Shown: positions 14,132 through 22,806, counted from the first letter of the stretch. The stretch: DNA of 22,930 nucleotides from an uncultured Paludibacter sp. (GCA_937927845.1 CALFXE010000077.1:1-22930); one strand, 5' to 3'. Notes: generated by a model not told the origin, from the letters alone. Numbers and translations: made by a program.

Positions 14132-14214
14132 ATGAAAATAACTTTTATTTTTGGTTTGCTTAATCGTGGGGTACGGAAACTCTGTTGCAATTAAATAAAT
14201 ATCATAAAAAATGA
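14132..14214 (+). pseudogene. Remnant of a GT4 gene paralogous to 16020-17129
   Basis: From the ATG at 14132 the frame reads MKITFIFGLLNRG, nearly the start of the GT4 at 16020 (MKTAFLFGSLNRG). A one-base deletion after position 14167 then shifts it into the stop at 14192-14194. Restoring that base gives GTETLLQL, again matching the GT4 (GGTETLLLD). It then runs through NKYHKK to a TGA at 14212-14214 that overlaps the next gene's ATG. I infer a GT4 gene with a large internal deletion plus a frameshift. Confidence 0.7.
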
Positions 14215-15146
14215 AACAAAAAACATTGATTTTTCATATTGGGTGTGGTTCGGGTTTCTTTTCCGAATATTTAGGTATGGTATTCGCCCTTGCCTATTGT
14301 AAAATACACAATATAGAATTTAAATTATATTCTAAAGATGCAAATTTTGCTTATCGGAAAGGTTGGACTGACTTTTTTGAACCATTTTGTGAAGAAGTAG
14401 ATGAGAACTTTCACAGCGTTTATAATATGCGGATACCATTTCCATCGCTGGCAAAAATGATGTACAAAAAGATTGTCAGAAAAATATCCATTCCTTCGTG
14501 GTTTTGGAAGAAATACTCTTGGTGGTATGCCAAAGTTTTTCTTACTGCTCCATTCTACAAGAGAAAATATCATTTTGATTATTATACCCACGATTTGTGG
14601 AATAAAATCCAGAAATTTAGTAAACACAATACAATAACAATACATAAATTTCTAACTGCTACTTGGAAGTTTAATGCGGAAACTTTGAAAGAAATAACGT
14701 ATATAACCGAAAAGTTAAATTTACCCGATGTTTTTATTGGTACTCAAATCCGTGCTGGCGATAAAGCTACCGAAGCACAACTGATTGAATTTTCTGTTTA
14801 TATGGAAAAAATTAAATCGCTGAATACTTATATATTTGACTTGTTTATACTGACTGACGATTATCGCATTATTGCTGAAATACGCGATTCTTATCCTGAA
14901 TATCGTATATTTACGTTGTGTAATGAGGAAGCAAATGGATATGAAAACTCGAAATTTCAACGCATGGATAAAGAAACTAAACGAAGAGAGCTGATAAAAT
15001 TATTTGCTTCGATTGAAATCTTGTGGAAGTCAGAATTGTTGGTAGCATCATTGAATGCTAACCCGTCATTATTTCTCTATCATCGACAACACCCCAATGC
15101 ACATTGGATTGATTATAAATCAGAATCAATATCTAAAAGAATATGA
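14211..15146 (+). CDS. Fucosyltransferase-like glycosyltransferase (GT-B, O-FucT/GT23-like fold)
   Basis: The 311-residue soluble protein starts MKQKTLIFHIGCGSGFFSEYLGMVFALAYC, the nucleotide-sugar GT pattern for an N-terminal glycine-rich strand-helix. IGTQIRAGDKATEAQ (177-191) resembles the GDP-fucose-binding HxRxGDK/HxRRTDK motif of GT23, GT11 and protein O-fucosyltransferases, with R181 as the key arginine; the histidine is replaced by Q179. IFDLFILTDDY and ASIEILWKSELLVASLNANPSLF correspond to the later donor-site blocks. It overlaps the true GT11 gene by four bases (ATGA), so it probably acts on the same glycan. The donor may be GDP-fucose, but the family assignment is loose. Confidence 0.6.
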   Translation: MKQKTLIFHIGCGSGFFSEYLGMVFALAYCKIHNIEFKLYSKDANFAYRKGWTDFFEPFCEEVDENFHSVYNMRIPFPSLAKMMYKKIVRKISIPSWFWKKYSWWYAKVFLTAPFYKRKYHFDYYTHDLWNKIQKFSKHNTITIHKFLTATWKFNAETLKEITYITEKLNLPDVFIGTQIRAGDKATEAQLIEFSVYMEKIKSLNTYIFDLFILTDDYRIIAEIRDSYPEYRIFTLCNEEANGYENSKFQRMDKETKRRELIKLFASIEILWKSELLVASLNANPSLFLYHRQHPNAHWIDYKSESISKRI

Positions 15147-16018
15147 AATACGTAACAATTACAGGTGGTTTGGGAAATCAGATGTTTATTTATGCTTTTT
15201 GTTTGGAATTACAGAAGCGGGGCAAAAATGCGTGTCTGTTTATTCCTTTCAAAAATAACAGTCGGCGATACGGTCATCAAGGATATGAGTTGGAAAAACT
15301 GTTTAATGTATTGACACCTAATTCGTTTTGGCTTGAATCATATTCTCAGTTTTTGCGTTTTTTTCCTAAAAAGTATCGGGAAAAATTGTATAAATTGATT
15401 GACATTCATATTGTCAAAGTCGCCGAAAACTTCATTTTTTATCCCGAAGTATTTGATTTTAAACATAAAAACGAACTTTTCAGAGGTACATGGCAAAGTG
15501 AATCTTTCTTTGAAAACGCAAAGAACGAAGTCAGGAACGCCTTCATTTTTAATGAAGATTTATTATCGGCAGAAACCAGAAAACTCAAAACTGAAATTAC
15601 AGCATCAAACAGCGTATCTATCCATGTGAGGCGCGGAGATTACCTAAGTGCGCAATATGCAAATGGTTTTGCCGGTATTTGCACGTTGGATTATTATCAG
15701 AAAGCGGTTGAAACAATTACAGAAAAACGACAAAATCAAGTCCTTAAGTTTTTTATTTTTACGGATGATGCCGAATGGGTTCAGCAAAATTTCAATATTG
15801 AAAATGCTGTGTACGTAACGAATAATACCGGTGTCGATTCGTGGCAGGATATGTATTTGATGAGTTGCTGTAAGGATAATATTATAGCCAACAGTTCTTT
15901 TAGTTGGTGGGGAGCGTGGTTGAATGCCAATCCTATAAAAATTGTTATCGCACCTGAACGTTGGTGGCGAAGTTTTGAAAAAGACGATGTAGTACCTCAC
16001 GAATGGATTAGAATTTGA
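15143..16018 (+). CDS. Alpha-1,2-fucosyltransferase (GT11)
   Basis: This is expected to transfer fucose from GDP-fucose to a galactose-like residue of the polysaccharide. MKYVTITGGLGNQMFIYAFC, VSIHVRRGDY (158-167, H161-Y167 with the GDP-binding RRGD) and NSSFSWWGAWLN (250-261) are the three GT11 signature blocks, in the right order and at the usual spacing. The 291-residue length is normal. It overlaps the upstream gene by ATGA, and the next start follows its stop by one base, so the operon is compact. The linkage is inferred from the family. Confidence 0.92.
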   Translation: MKYVTITGGLGNQMFIYAFCLELQKRGKNACLFIPFKNNSRRYGHQGYELEKLFNVLTPNSFWLESYSQFLRFFPKKYREKLYKLIDIHIVKVAENFIFYPEVFDFKHKNELFRGTWQSESFFENAKNEVRNAFIFNEDLLSAETRKLKTEITASNSVSIHVRRGDYLSAQYANGFAGICTLDYYQKAVETITEKRQNQVLKFFIFTDDAEWVQQNFNIENAVYVTNNTGVDSWQDMYLMSCCKDNIIANSSFSWWGAWLNANPIKIVIAPERWWRSFEKDDVVPHEWIRI

Positions 16019-16019
16019 T

Positions 16020-17129
16020 ATGAAAACAGCTTTTCTCTTTGGTTCTCTTAATCGCGGTGGTACTGAAACGCTACTCCTCGATGTGTGTAATACTCTTAAA
16101 TCATCCGATTTTGATGCTGTTGGAATATATAGAAAAACCGGAGCACTCGAAGAAGAATTTAAGAAATCAACAGTTCCCTTTACCAAACTTTCCATCAACA
16201 AAAATCCTATTTCTTATATTTTTAGACTTAGAAAATTTATAAAAAGTAATGATATTGATATTTTACATTCTCAGCAGCCTATTGATGCATTTCTCGGACT
16301 TATTGCATCTATTGGTCTAAAGAAGAAACATGTTCTTACTTTTCATGGATTTGATTTTGACCAGAATAAGCTATTGGTTAGTTTTATTATACATAGAACA
16401 GATTTAAATATCTTTGTTAGTAATTATCAAAAGTCTTATTACTCCAAAAAATATAATCTTAATCCTGAGAAACAAACTGTAATTTATAATGGAATTAATT
16501 TAGATAAATTCAATATTGTCGTACAAACAAATTCTCTAAGAAACGAGTTGAATCTTGACAATACAACACTTTTACTTGGTATGGTGGGAAATTTCAACCA
16601 AGTGAGAGATCAGTTGACTGTATGTCGCTTTCTAAAACTTTTAAATACACAACAAGTTGATTTTCATTTTATTTTTGTCGGCAAACGTGATGACAATAAT
16701 CCTGAAAGATTTGATAATTGTGTAAAGTATTGTACTGATAATAATTTGTCGGATAATGTATCTTTTCTTGGTAAAAGAGACGATGTACCTTCTATTTTAA
16801 ATCAGTTGGACGCTTTTATATATTCAACTGAACATGATACTTTCGGAATTGCAGTTGTTGAGGCAATGGCTGTTGGAATTCCTGTGTTTGTTAATGATTG
16901 GGATGTGATGAAAGAAATAACTGAAGATGGGTCATTGGCAATTTTGTATAAAACGACAGACGAAAGTGATTTGCTTAACAAATTTATCTTATTTTTGCAG
17001 AATAATGAGTTGTACAATCAACAAGCATTAAGTGCATCAGAAGTTATTAAGTCAAAATATACTATTAACAACCATATTGAGAATTTAAAACAAGCTTATA
17101 ATCAATTAAATAACAACCATCACCCATAG
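16020..17129 (+). CDS. Glycosyltransferase family 4
   Basis: The 369-residue GT-B enzyme has LFGSLNRGGTETLLLD (about 6-21) as the glycine-rich acceptor-side loop, HVLTFHGFD and VIYNGINLDKF in the linker, LLLGMVGNF starting the donor domain, and HDTFGIAVVEAMAVG as the EX7E region. The first acid there is D273, not E, with E281 as the second; this variant is common in the family. It transfers a sugar retaining anomeric configuration, specificity unknown. It starts one base after the GT11 stop. A truncated relative of its 5' end lies at 14132-14214, so the locus once held two. Confidence 0.88.
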   Translation: MKTAFLFGSLNRGGTETLLLDVCNTLKSSDFDAVGIYRKTGALEEEFKKSTVPFTKLSINKNPISYIFRLRKFIKSNDIDILHSQQPIDAFLGLIASIGLKKKHVLTFHGFDFDQNKLLVSFIIHRTDLNIFVSNYQKSYYSKKYNLNPEKQTVIYNGINLDKFNIVVQTNSLRNELNLDNTTLLLGMVGNFNQVRDQLTVCRFLKLLNTQQVDFHFIFVGKRDDNNPERFDNCVKYCTDNNLSDNVSFLGKRDDVPSILNQLDAFIYSTEHDTFGIAVVEAMAVGIPVFVNDWDVMKEITEDGSLAILYKTTDESDLLNKFILFLQNNELYNQQALSASEVIKSKYTINNHIENLKQAYNQLNNNHHP

Positions 17130-18556
17130 TGCTCAATTACATCCCTAAATATTTTACACAAAAAGCAATTTATATTTATCTTGCTGCATTACTGATTGTA
17201 TCTGTAATGTTTCTATCAAAGGCGATGGATTGGTATTGGATTGTGCTTGGACTTATAGAAGTAGTTGGTTTTTTCTATTATTCAAATCAGTTTACTCGTC
17301 AATGGTCGGCTCGCAGCGAAAAGAAATTTGTAAAAGATCTTTTTTATATCTCTCTTGGTATTCGTTTGGTGTGGGTGGTTTTTAGCTATTTTTTTTATAT
17401 CCTGATGACAGGTCAGCCTTTTGAGTTTAGTGTAGGTGATGCCGGATTTTATGATAATATGGGCAGATTTGGGAGTAATCTTATTGCAAGAGGTAATTTT
17501 AATTTCTTAGTAGAATTTAAACGCTATGCAGGAAATACACTTGCAGTCTCGGATACCGGTTACCCTATTTATCTTAGTTTTATCTATTTCATAACAGGTA
17601 AATCAATTTTCCTGACAAGGATTATTAAGGCTTTTATTGGTGCATATACCGTAATTCTGATTTATCGACTTACAACTCGTAATTTTGGAGAAAGTACAGG
17701 TCGTGTTGCTGCTGTTTTTGCAATGCTGATGCCTAATCTGATTTATTACACAGGCTTGCATCTTAAAGAAACCGAAATGGTGTTTTTAACAGTGGCGTTT
17801 ATTGAACGTGCCGATTATGCTATGCGTAGTGTGAAGTTTAGTTTCTCCAACCTAATTCTACCGGTTCTAATAGCCGGAGTTTTATTCTTTTTTAGAACAG
17901 TGTTAGGTGCAACCGCTTTATTTGCCTTTATTACAGCTTTGGCTTTTTCTTCCATGAAAACCATGAAGAAAGGGGGACGAAGGGCTTTACTTATTGGGTG
18001 GGTGTTGTTGACTATAGCTTATTTTATGGGAGGTGCAATTGCTAATGAAGTTGAGGAAGTGTGGACAAGTAGGGTTGGTAATCAGGAGACCTCATTAGAA
18101 TGGCGCGCCAAGCGTGAAGGTGGGAATGTGTTAGCTAAATATGCTTCAAAATCTGTTTTTGCACCGATGATTTTTGTTATTCCATTTCCAACTATGGTGG
18201 ATGTGCCGGGACAAGAAAATCAACAGTTAATTCATGGTGGTAATTATGTGAAAAATATTATTGCATTTTTTGCAATGTTTGCTTTGTTTATGCTGATTGT
18301 TGAAAAAAAATGGCGTGATCATTTGCTGATAATTTCATTTACCGGTGGCTATCTGATTGTTGTTGCAATGAGTGCCTTTGCACAATCGGAGCGTTTTCAT
18401 CAGCCCGCTTTGCCATTTTTACTTATTTTGGCTGCTGTAGGTGTAAGTAAACAAACGAACAAAACTAAAAAATTTTATACATGGTATCTGGCTTTTATAT
18501 TTGTGGCTATCGTGGGTTGGAGTTGGTTTAAGTTAGCGGGGAGAGGGATGGCGTAG
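17129..18556 (+). CDS. Polytopic membrane glycosyltransferase-like protein (GT39/ArnT-like, GT-C)
   Basis: The 475-residue protein has about 12 hydrophobic segments. GDAGFYDNMGRF after the second or third segment and RYAGNTLAVSDTGYPIYLSFIYFITG resemble the first-loop acidic motif and following helix of dolichyl/undecaprenyl-phosphate-sugar transferases (GT39/PMT-like). LMPNLIYYTGLHLKETEMVF resembles the conserved cytoplasmic loop. The start is GTG, overlapping the preceding TAG by one base (TAGTG). It probably modifies or ligates glycan at the periplasmic face. An O-antigen polymerase-like role is the main alternative. Confidence 0.65.
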   Translation: MLNYIPKYFTQKAIYIYLAALLIVSVMFLSKAMDWYWIVLGLIEVVGFFYYSNQFTRQWSARSEKKFVKDLFYISLGIRLVWVVFSYFFYILMTGQPFEFSVGDAGFYDNMGRFGSNLIARGNFNFLVEFKRYAGNTLAVSDTGYPIYLSFIYFITGKSIFLTRIIKAFIGAYTVILIYRLTTRNFGESTGRVAAVFAMLMPNLIYYTGLHLKETEMVFLTVAFIERADYAMRSVKFSFSNLILPVLIAGVLFFFRTVLGATALFAFITALAFSSMKTMKKGGRRALLIGWVLLTIAYFMGGAIANEVEEVWTSRVGNQETSLEWRAKREGGNVLAKYASKSVFAPMIFVIPFPTMVDVPGQENQQLIHGGNYVKNIIAFFAMFALFMLIVEKKWRDHLLIISFTGGYLIVVAMSAFAQSERFHQPALPFLLILAAVGVSKQTNKTKKFYTWYLAFIFVAIVGWSWFKLAGRGMA

Positions 18557-18562
18557 GTTCAA

Positions 18563-18660
18563 AATGTTTAATGTTAAATGTGTAATGTTTATTGAAAACA
18601 ACTTCCACATTAAACACCAAACACTAAACACTAAACGTTAAACATTCCACATTAAACATT
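18563..18660. repeat. Imperfect inverted repeat between operon units
   Basis: AATGTTTAATGT (18563-18574) and ACATTAAACATT (18649-18660) are perfect 12-bp inverted arms. Weaker pairing continues inward, and the loop carries AAACACTAAACACTAAACGT-type tandem words. It separates the GT-C-like gene from the next GT4 and could act as a transcript hairpin; no U-tract is present, so a classical terminator is unlikely. Confidence 0.6.
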
Positions 18661-18667
18661 ATAAATA

Positions 18668-19597
18668 ATGAAGATCTTAATAGTTTGTAGTAAAAATTCC
18701 GGTCGGATTGCTCCATTTATTTTGGAGCAGGTTGATTCTTTGAATAAGGTTGGCATTATTACCGACTTTTTTACTATCGAACAAAAAGGTCTGATAGGCT
18801 ATTTGAAAAGTCGCAAACTATTGTTGCAGAAAATACAAAGTTTTCAACCAGATTTGATACATGCACATTATGGTTTATCCGGACTGTTGGCAAATTTGCA
18901 GAGAAAGGTTTCGGTTGTTACGACTTATCATGGAAGTGATATTAATGATAGTAAGGTGTTTATGTTCTCTTTTTTAAGTATATTGCTTTCGAAATTTAAC
19001 ATCTTTGTTTCTCAAAGTAATATTGATAAATCAAGAGTTAAAAGCAACTATGCATTAATCCCATGTGGTGTTGATATTGAGGTTTTTAAACCTATGGATA
19101 AAATGGCGGCAAGAAAAATTTTAAATCTGGATTTTGATAAAAACTATATTCTTTTTTCCGGTGGGTTTAATAATGTAGTGAAAAATCCGGAATTAGCTAT
19201 TGCCGTATCAAAGGAAATAGATAATACTGAACTGCTTGAGCTTAAAGGCTATAATCGCGAAGAAGTTATGTGTTTAATGAATGCTGTCGATGTTTGTATT
19301 ATGACAAGCTTTTCTGAAGGCTCTCCGCAGTTTATCAAAGAAGCAATGGCTTGTAATTGTCCGATTGTTTCAGTTGATGTGGGTGATGTAAAAGAAGTTA
19401 TAGGAGATACCGAAGAATGTTATGTGTCTTCGTATGATGTAGAAGAATTTACTTTAAAATTAAAGTATGTGTTGGAATGCGATAGACGGACGTCAGGAAG
19501 AGAACGAATAATAGAATTAGAACTGGATTCAGGAAGGATAGCACAAAAGATAGAATCAGTGTATAGAAAAGTTGTTAGTGTATCAACTTTGTTTTAG
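18668..19597 (+). CDS. Glycosyltransferase family 4 (short)
   Basis: The 309-residue GT-B enzyme has MKILIVCSKNSGRIAPFI, LIHAHYGLSG (64-73), TTYHGSDI and IPCGVDIEVFKP at the domain hinge. SEGSPQFIKEAMACNCPIVS follows, with a complete EX7E pair E217/E225. It is shorter than the usual 350-400 residues; the insert between the Rossmann domains is compact but no key block is missing. It starts 8 bp after the 12-bp inverted-repeat arm, so translation may be influenced by the hairpin. The sugar specificity is unknown. Confidence 0.88.
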   Translation: MKILIVCSKNSGRIAPFILEQVDSLNKVGIITDFFTIEQKGLIGYLKSRKLLLQKIQSFQPDLIHAHYGLSGLLANLQRKVSVVTTYHGSDINDSKVFMFSFLSILLSKFNIFVSQSNIDKSRVKSNYALIPCGVDIEVFKPMDKMAARKILNLDFDKNYILFSGGFNNVVKNPELAIAVSKEIDNTELLELKGYNREEVMCLMNAVDVCIMTSFSEGSPQFIKEAMACNCPIVSVDVGDVKEVIGDTEECYVSSYDVEEFTLKLKYVLECDRRTSGRERIIELELDSGRIAQKIESVYRKVVSVSTLF

Positions 19598-19670
19598 ATA
19601 AAAACTTTTTTAAATGGAGAATGGCTAAAATGTCTACTCTTAATCCTTTTTAATATATAAATAAAATAAA

Positions 19671-20705
19671 ATGACCAAAAAGAATACTCAATTTCAAATT
19701 CGTAATAGTGCTGCTGACTTTCTTATTTTTACTCGACAAAATGGTGAAAACGGTATTGCCGTACGCGTAGAAGAGGAAAATGTATGGTTACGTGCTGAAG
19801 CTATAGCAGAGCTGTTCCAGAAAGATCGTCGTACTATTCAGGAACATTTTAAAAATATCTTTATTTCGGGAGAATTGAATGAAAAGTCAGTATGCCGGAA
19901 TTTCCGGCATACTGCTGATGATGGTAAGAACTATCAAGTCAAGTTTTATAATTTGGAAGCAATTATTGCTGTTGGTTATCGTGTTGATTCTCATCGTGCT
20001 ATTGAGTTCCGCCGATGGGCGACGACTATTCTAAGCGAGTTTTCTCGTAAAGGTTATGTTTTGGATAAAAACAGACTTATAAATGATCAGGTGTTTTCAA
20101 AGCAATATTTTGATGAATTGCTTGCTGAAATACAAGAAATCCGTGCGAGCGAACGAAAATTTTATCAAAAGATTACCGATATTTATGCAACTGCGGTTGA
20201 TTACGACTGTAATAGCTCGACTACAAAAAGTTTTTTTGCAAATGTACAAAATAAGCTACACTTTGCCGTACATCGAAATTCGGCTGCTGAACTAATTGTT
20301 AAACGTGCAGACCATACAAAAGAAAATATGGGTTTGACAAATTGGAAAAATGCACCTAATGGAAAAATTATAAAAACTGACGTAAGTATTGCGAAAAATT
20401 ATTTGTCACAATTGGAGCTTTCGGAACTTAATGAAATTGTTACCATGTATCTTGATTACGCTAATAGGCAAGCTCGAAAATATGTTCCAATGACTATGGA
20501 AGATTGGAGAAACAAACTTGATGTATTTTTAGAATTTAACGATGAAGCAATCGGCGACGGTATCGGTAAAATAACACATGAAATAGCAAAGTCCTTTGCT
20601 GAAAGCGAGTTTGAAAAGTTTCGGGTTATTCAAGATAAATCATATCAATCGGACTTTGATAAATTATTAGAACAGGCGCAAGATTTAAAATCAGATGAAA
20701 AATGA
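19671..20705 (+). CDS. RhuM-family protein (virulence_RhuM), copy 2
   Basis: The 344-residue protein is paralogous to the one at 11089-12108 along its whole length. It shares EHFKNIFISGELNEKS, FYNLEAIIAVGYRVDS, EFRRWATTIL, FYQKITDIYATAVDY, NKLHFAVHRNSAAELI, MGLTNWKNAPNGKIIKTDV and the C-terminal DKSYQSDFDKLLEQ with it. It starts at ATG. Its stop overlaps the start of the FemAB-like gene (ATGA), so unlike copy 1 it is translationally coupled to a glycan-locus gene. A 27-bp perfect palindrome lies in the SVCRNFRHT codons; copy 1 has a sequence one residue longer there, so the palindrome replaces rather than inserts. Function unknown. Confidence 0.82.
   Translation: MTKKNTQFQIRNSAADFLIFTRQNGENGIAVRVEEENVWLRAEAIAELFQKDRRTIQEHFKNIFISGELNEKSVCRNFRHTADDGKNYQVKFYNLEAIIAVGYRVDSHRAIEFRRWATTILSEFSRKGYVLDKNRLINDQVFSKQYFDELLAEIQEIRASERKFYQKITDIYATAVDYDCNSSTTKSFFANVQNKLHFAVHRNSAAELIVKRADHTKENMGLTNWKNAPNGKIIKTDVSIAKNYLSQLELSELNEIVTMYLDYANRQARKYVPMTMEDWRNKLDVFLEFNDEAIGDGIGKITHEIAKSFAESEFEKFRVIQDKSYQSDFDKLLEQAQDLKSDEK
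19888..19914. repeat. 27-bp perfect palindrome inside the second RhuM gene
   Basis: CAGTATGCCGGAA (19888-19900), a single T, and TTCCGGCATACTG (19902-19914). It encodes SVCRNFRHT, at a place where I recall family members having SVCxxFxHTA, so it may use conserved codons. It is unrelated in sequence to the TCGCGA elements. Confidence 0.85.
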
Positions 20706-21709
20706 TCGGAATAACACTACATATAAATATAAATGAAATAGAACGTGAAGCGTGGGGAAATCTATTGGACAACTCACCTTACGCTTCTTTCTTTCAATCA
20801 CCTCAATGTTATGAGTTTTACGCTTCATTATCTTTTATGCAACCTTTTGTGTTTGCAGTTTCTGAAGATGATGTTCTGAAAGGGCTTGTTTGTGGATATA
20901 TTATAGCTGATGGTGGTATGATTAAACGGTATTTTAGTCGCAGAGCTATTATACCGGGTGGTTTACTGTTGTCAGAGGATATTTCTGATGATGCTTTGAC
21001 ATTATTGCTAAATCATACAAAGAAAGAATTAAAACACAAAGCTATCTACATTGAAATTCGCAATTATAAGAATTATTCAATTTTTAAATCAGTGTTTGAG
21101 TCAGTCGGGTTTGCTTATCAGCCTCATTTGAATTTTATCATCGAAACTAATGATGAAATATTAGTATTTAAAAACATTAGTTCTTCTAAGAAAAGACAAA
21201 TCAAGCAGACTTTAAAAGAAGGTGTTCAGATTGTTGAAGCAAAATCGAAATCAGACGTAATAAGTTTTTATGAAGTGTTGGAAAAGTTATATAAAGAGAA
21301 GATTAAATTACCGTTATTTCCAGAGAGTTTTTTTTGTAAGTTTATTGAGAATCACGTTGGTCGCATATTTATAATACAAAAAGATTTGGAAGTGTTAGGT
21401 GGAATTGTTTGTGTTTACGACAATTATGCTGTTTATGAATGGTTTGTATGTGGTGAAGATAAAAAGTATGATAGAGTGTATCCTTCTGTTTTGGCAACAT
21501 GGGCAGGAATTAAGTATGCATTGGACAATAACTATGTAGAATTTAATTTTATGGGTGCCGGAAGACCTGATCGGACTTATGGTATAAGGGAATTTAAATC
21601 TAAATTTGGAGGAAAACAGGTTGATCAAGGTCGTTTTTTATATTTATATAAACCTATTCAATATCGTTTTACAAAATACATATTACAAATCATCAGAAAA
21701 ATGAAATAA
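20702..21709 (+). CDS. FemAB/GNAT-like acyl- or aminoacyltransferase
   Basis: The 335-residue soluble protein has the two-lobed pattern of FemAB/Acetyltransf_6 proteins. The N-terminal lobe includes LDNSPYASFFQSPQCYEFYA (24-43) and AIIPGGLLLSE; the second includes ISSSKKRQIKQTLKEGV, YEVLEKLYKEKIKLPLFP and LATWAGIKYALDNNYVEFNFMGAGRPD. The FMGAG and GIREFKSKFGG segments near the C-terminus are diagnostic of this group in polysaccharide loci, where they are thought to add an acyl or amino-acid group to an amino sugar. That would fit an acceptor made by the WecE-type aminotransferase. The start overlaps the second RhuM stop. Confidence 0.75.
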   Translation: MIGITLHININEIEREAWGNLLDNSPYASFFQSPQCYEFYASLSFMQPFVFAVSEDDVLKGLVCGYIIADGGMIKRYFSRRAIIPGGLLLSEDISDDALTLLLNHTKKELKHKAIYIEIRNYKNYSIFKSVFESVGFAYQPHLNFIIETNDEILVFKNISSSKKRQIKQTLKEGVQIVEAKSKSDVISFYEVLEKLYKEKIKLPLFPESFFCKFIENHVGRIFIIQKDLEVLGGIVCVYDNYAVYEWFVCGEDKKYDRVYPSVLATWAGIKYALDNNYVEFNFMGAGRPDRTYGIREFKSKFGGKQVDQGRFLYLYKPIQYRFTKYILQIIRKMK

Positions 21710-21711
21710 AA

Positions 21712-22806
21712 ATGAGAATATTAGTTTACGCAGCTCATCCTGCACAATATCATTTTTTTAAGTATATTATTAAAGGTCTACAAGATAATGGGCATAACAT
21801 ATTATTGTTAATTAAAACCAAAGATGTGCTTGAAAAGCTCGCTAATCAGGATGGATTTCCTTATATTAATATTCAGCCGAAGGTACGAAAAAACAATACA
21901 TTATCTATATTATTAGCTTCATTTATTAGAACGTGGAAAATTTTTAAAATTGTTAAACTTCACAAAATTGATATGCTTATAGGTACTGATTCCTCCATAG
22001 CTCAAGTAGGGTACCTTACTCGTAAATATGCTATTACAACATTAGAAGATGATTATGATGTAATAAAAAAATTGGCAAATCTAACATATCCATATACCCA
22101 AACTATTCTTGTTCCCGATGTTTGTAAAGTAGAGAAGTGGGAATTCAAAAAGGTTGGCTATAATGGCTATATGAAACTTGCTTATTTACATCCCAATAGA
22201 TTTACTCCGAATGAGGATTTAAAAAACATTAGTATTCAGTCTGATAAATACTGTCTGATTAGGCTTGCACAACTTACGGCACATCACGATGCAGGAATCA
22301 GGGGACTTGATGTTGATTTAGTTAAAAAGTTGATTAAGAAAATTGAAAATAAAGGATATCAAGTGTTTATCAGTACGGAAGGTGAAATTGCACCTGAATT
22401 ATCAGTGTATCAATTGAAAGTAAATTATAATCAAATACATCATGTGCTTGCTTTCGCTTCTTTGCTTATTTCTGATAGTCAGAGTATGTCTGTTGAAGCA
22501 GCTATGCTTGGAGTACCATCAATTCGATTTAGTGATTTTGCCGGTAGAATAAGTGTTCTTGAAGAATTGGAAAAAAAATATCAATTGACATTTGGAATAG
22601 CTGTCGCTAATGTTGAGTTATTGCTAAATACTATCGATCAATTGTGTGCTATAAAAGATATAAAAGAAGTTTTTAATGAAAGACGAATGATGATGCTAAA
22701 AGATAAAATTGACGTAACAGCATTTTTTACTTGGTTCATCGAGAATTATCCTGAAAGCGTAAAAGTAATGAAAGAAAATCCTTATTATCAATATAAATTT
22801 AAATGA
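21712..22806 (+). CDS. DUF354 family GT-B-like protein
   Basis: The 364-residue protein begins MRILVYAAHPAQYHFFKYII. LIGTDSSIAQVGYLTRKYAI, LVPDVCKVEKWEFKKVGYNG and SLLISDSQSMSVEAAMLGVP match DUF354 proteins, a GT-B superfamily group related to UDP-GlcNAc 2-epimerases and MurG-like enzymes. The family commonly accompanies wecB-type epimerases, and here the wecB-like start follows with an ATGA overlap. The exact reaction is not established; it may be a glycosyltransferase or a UDP-sugar enzyme. It starts two bases after the FemAB-like stop. The ORF is complete. Confidence 0.8.
   Translation: MRILVYAAHPAQYHFFKYIIKGLQDNGHNILLLIKTKDVLEKLANQDGFPYINIQPKVRKNNTLSILLASFIRTWKIFKIVKLHKIDMLIGTDSSIAQVGYLTRKYAITTLEDDYDVIKKLANLTYPYTQTILVPDVCKVEKWEFKKVGYNGYMKLAYLHPNRFTPNEDLKNISIQSDKYCLIRLAQLTAHHDAGIRGLDVDLVKKLIKKIENKGYQVFISTEGEIAPELSVYQLKVNYNQIHHVLAFASLLISDSQSMSVEAAMLGVPSIRFSDFAGRISVLEELEKKYQLTFGIAVANVELLLNTIDQLCAIKDIKEVFNERRMMMLKDKIDVTAFFTWFIENYPESVKVMKENPYYQYKFK

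Noticed and set aside
18563..18660. Rho-independent terminator after the GT-C-like gene.
   Set aside because: The loop is over 70 bases, the stem is AT-rich and no T-run follows; I keep it only as an inverted repeat.
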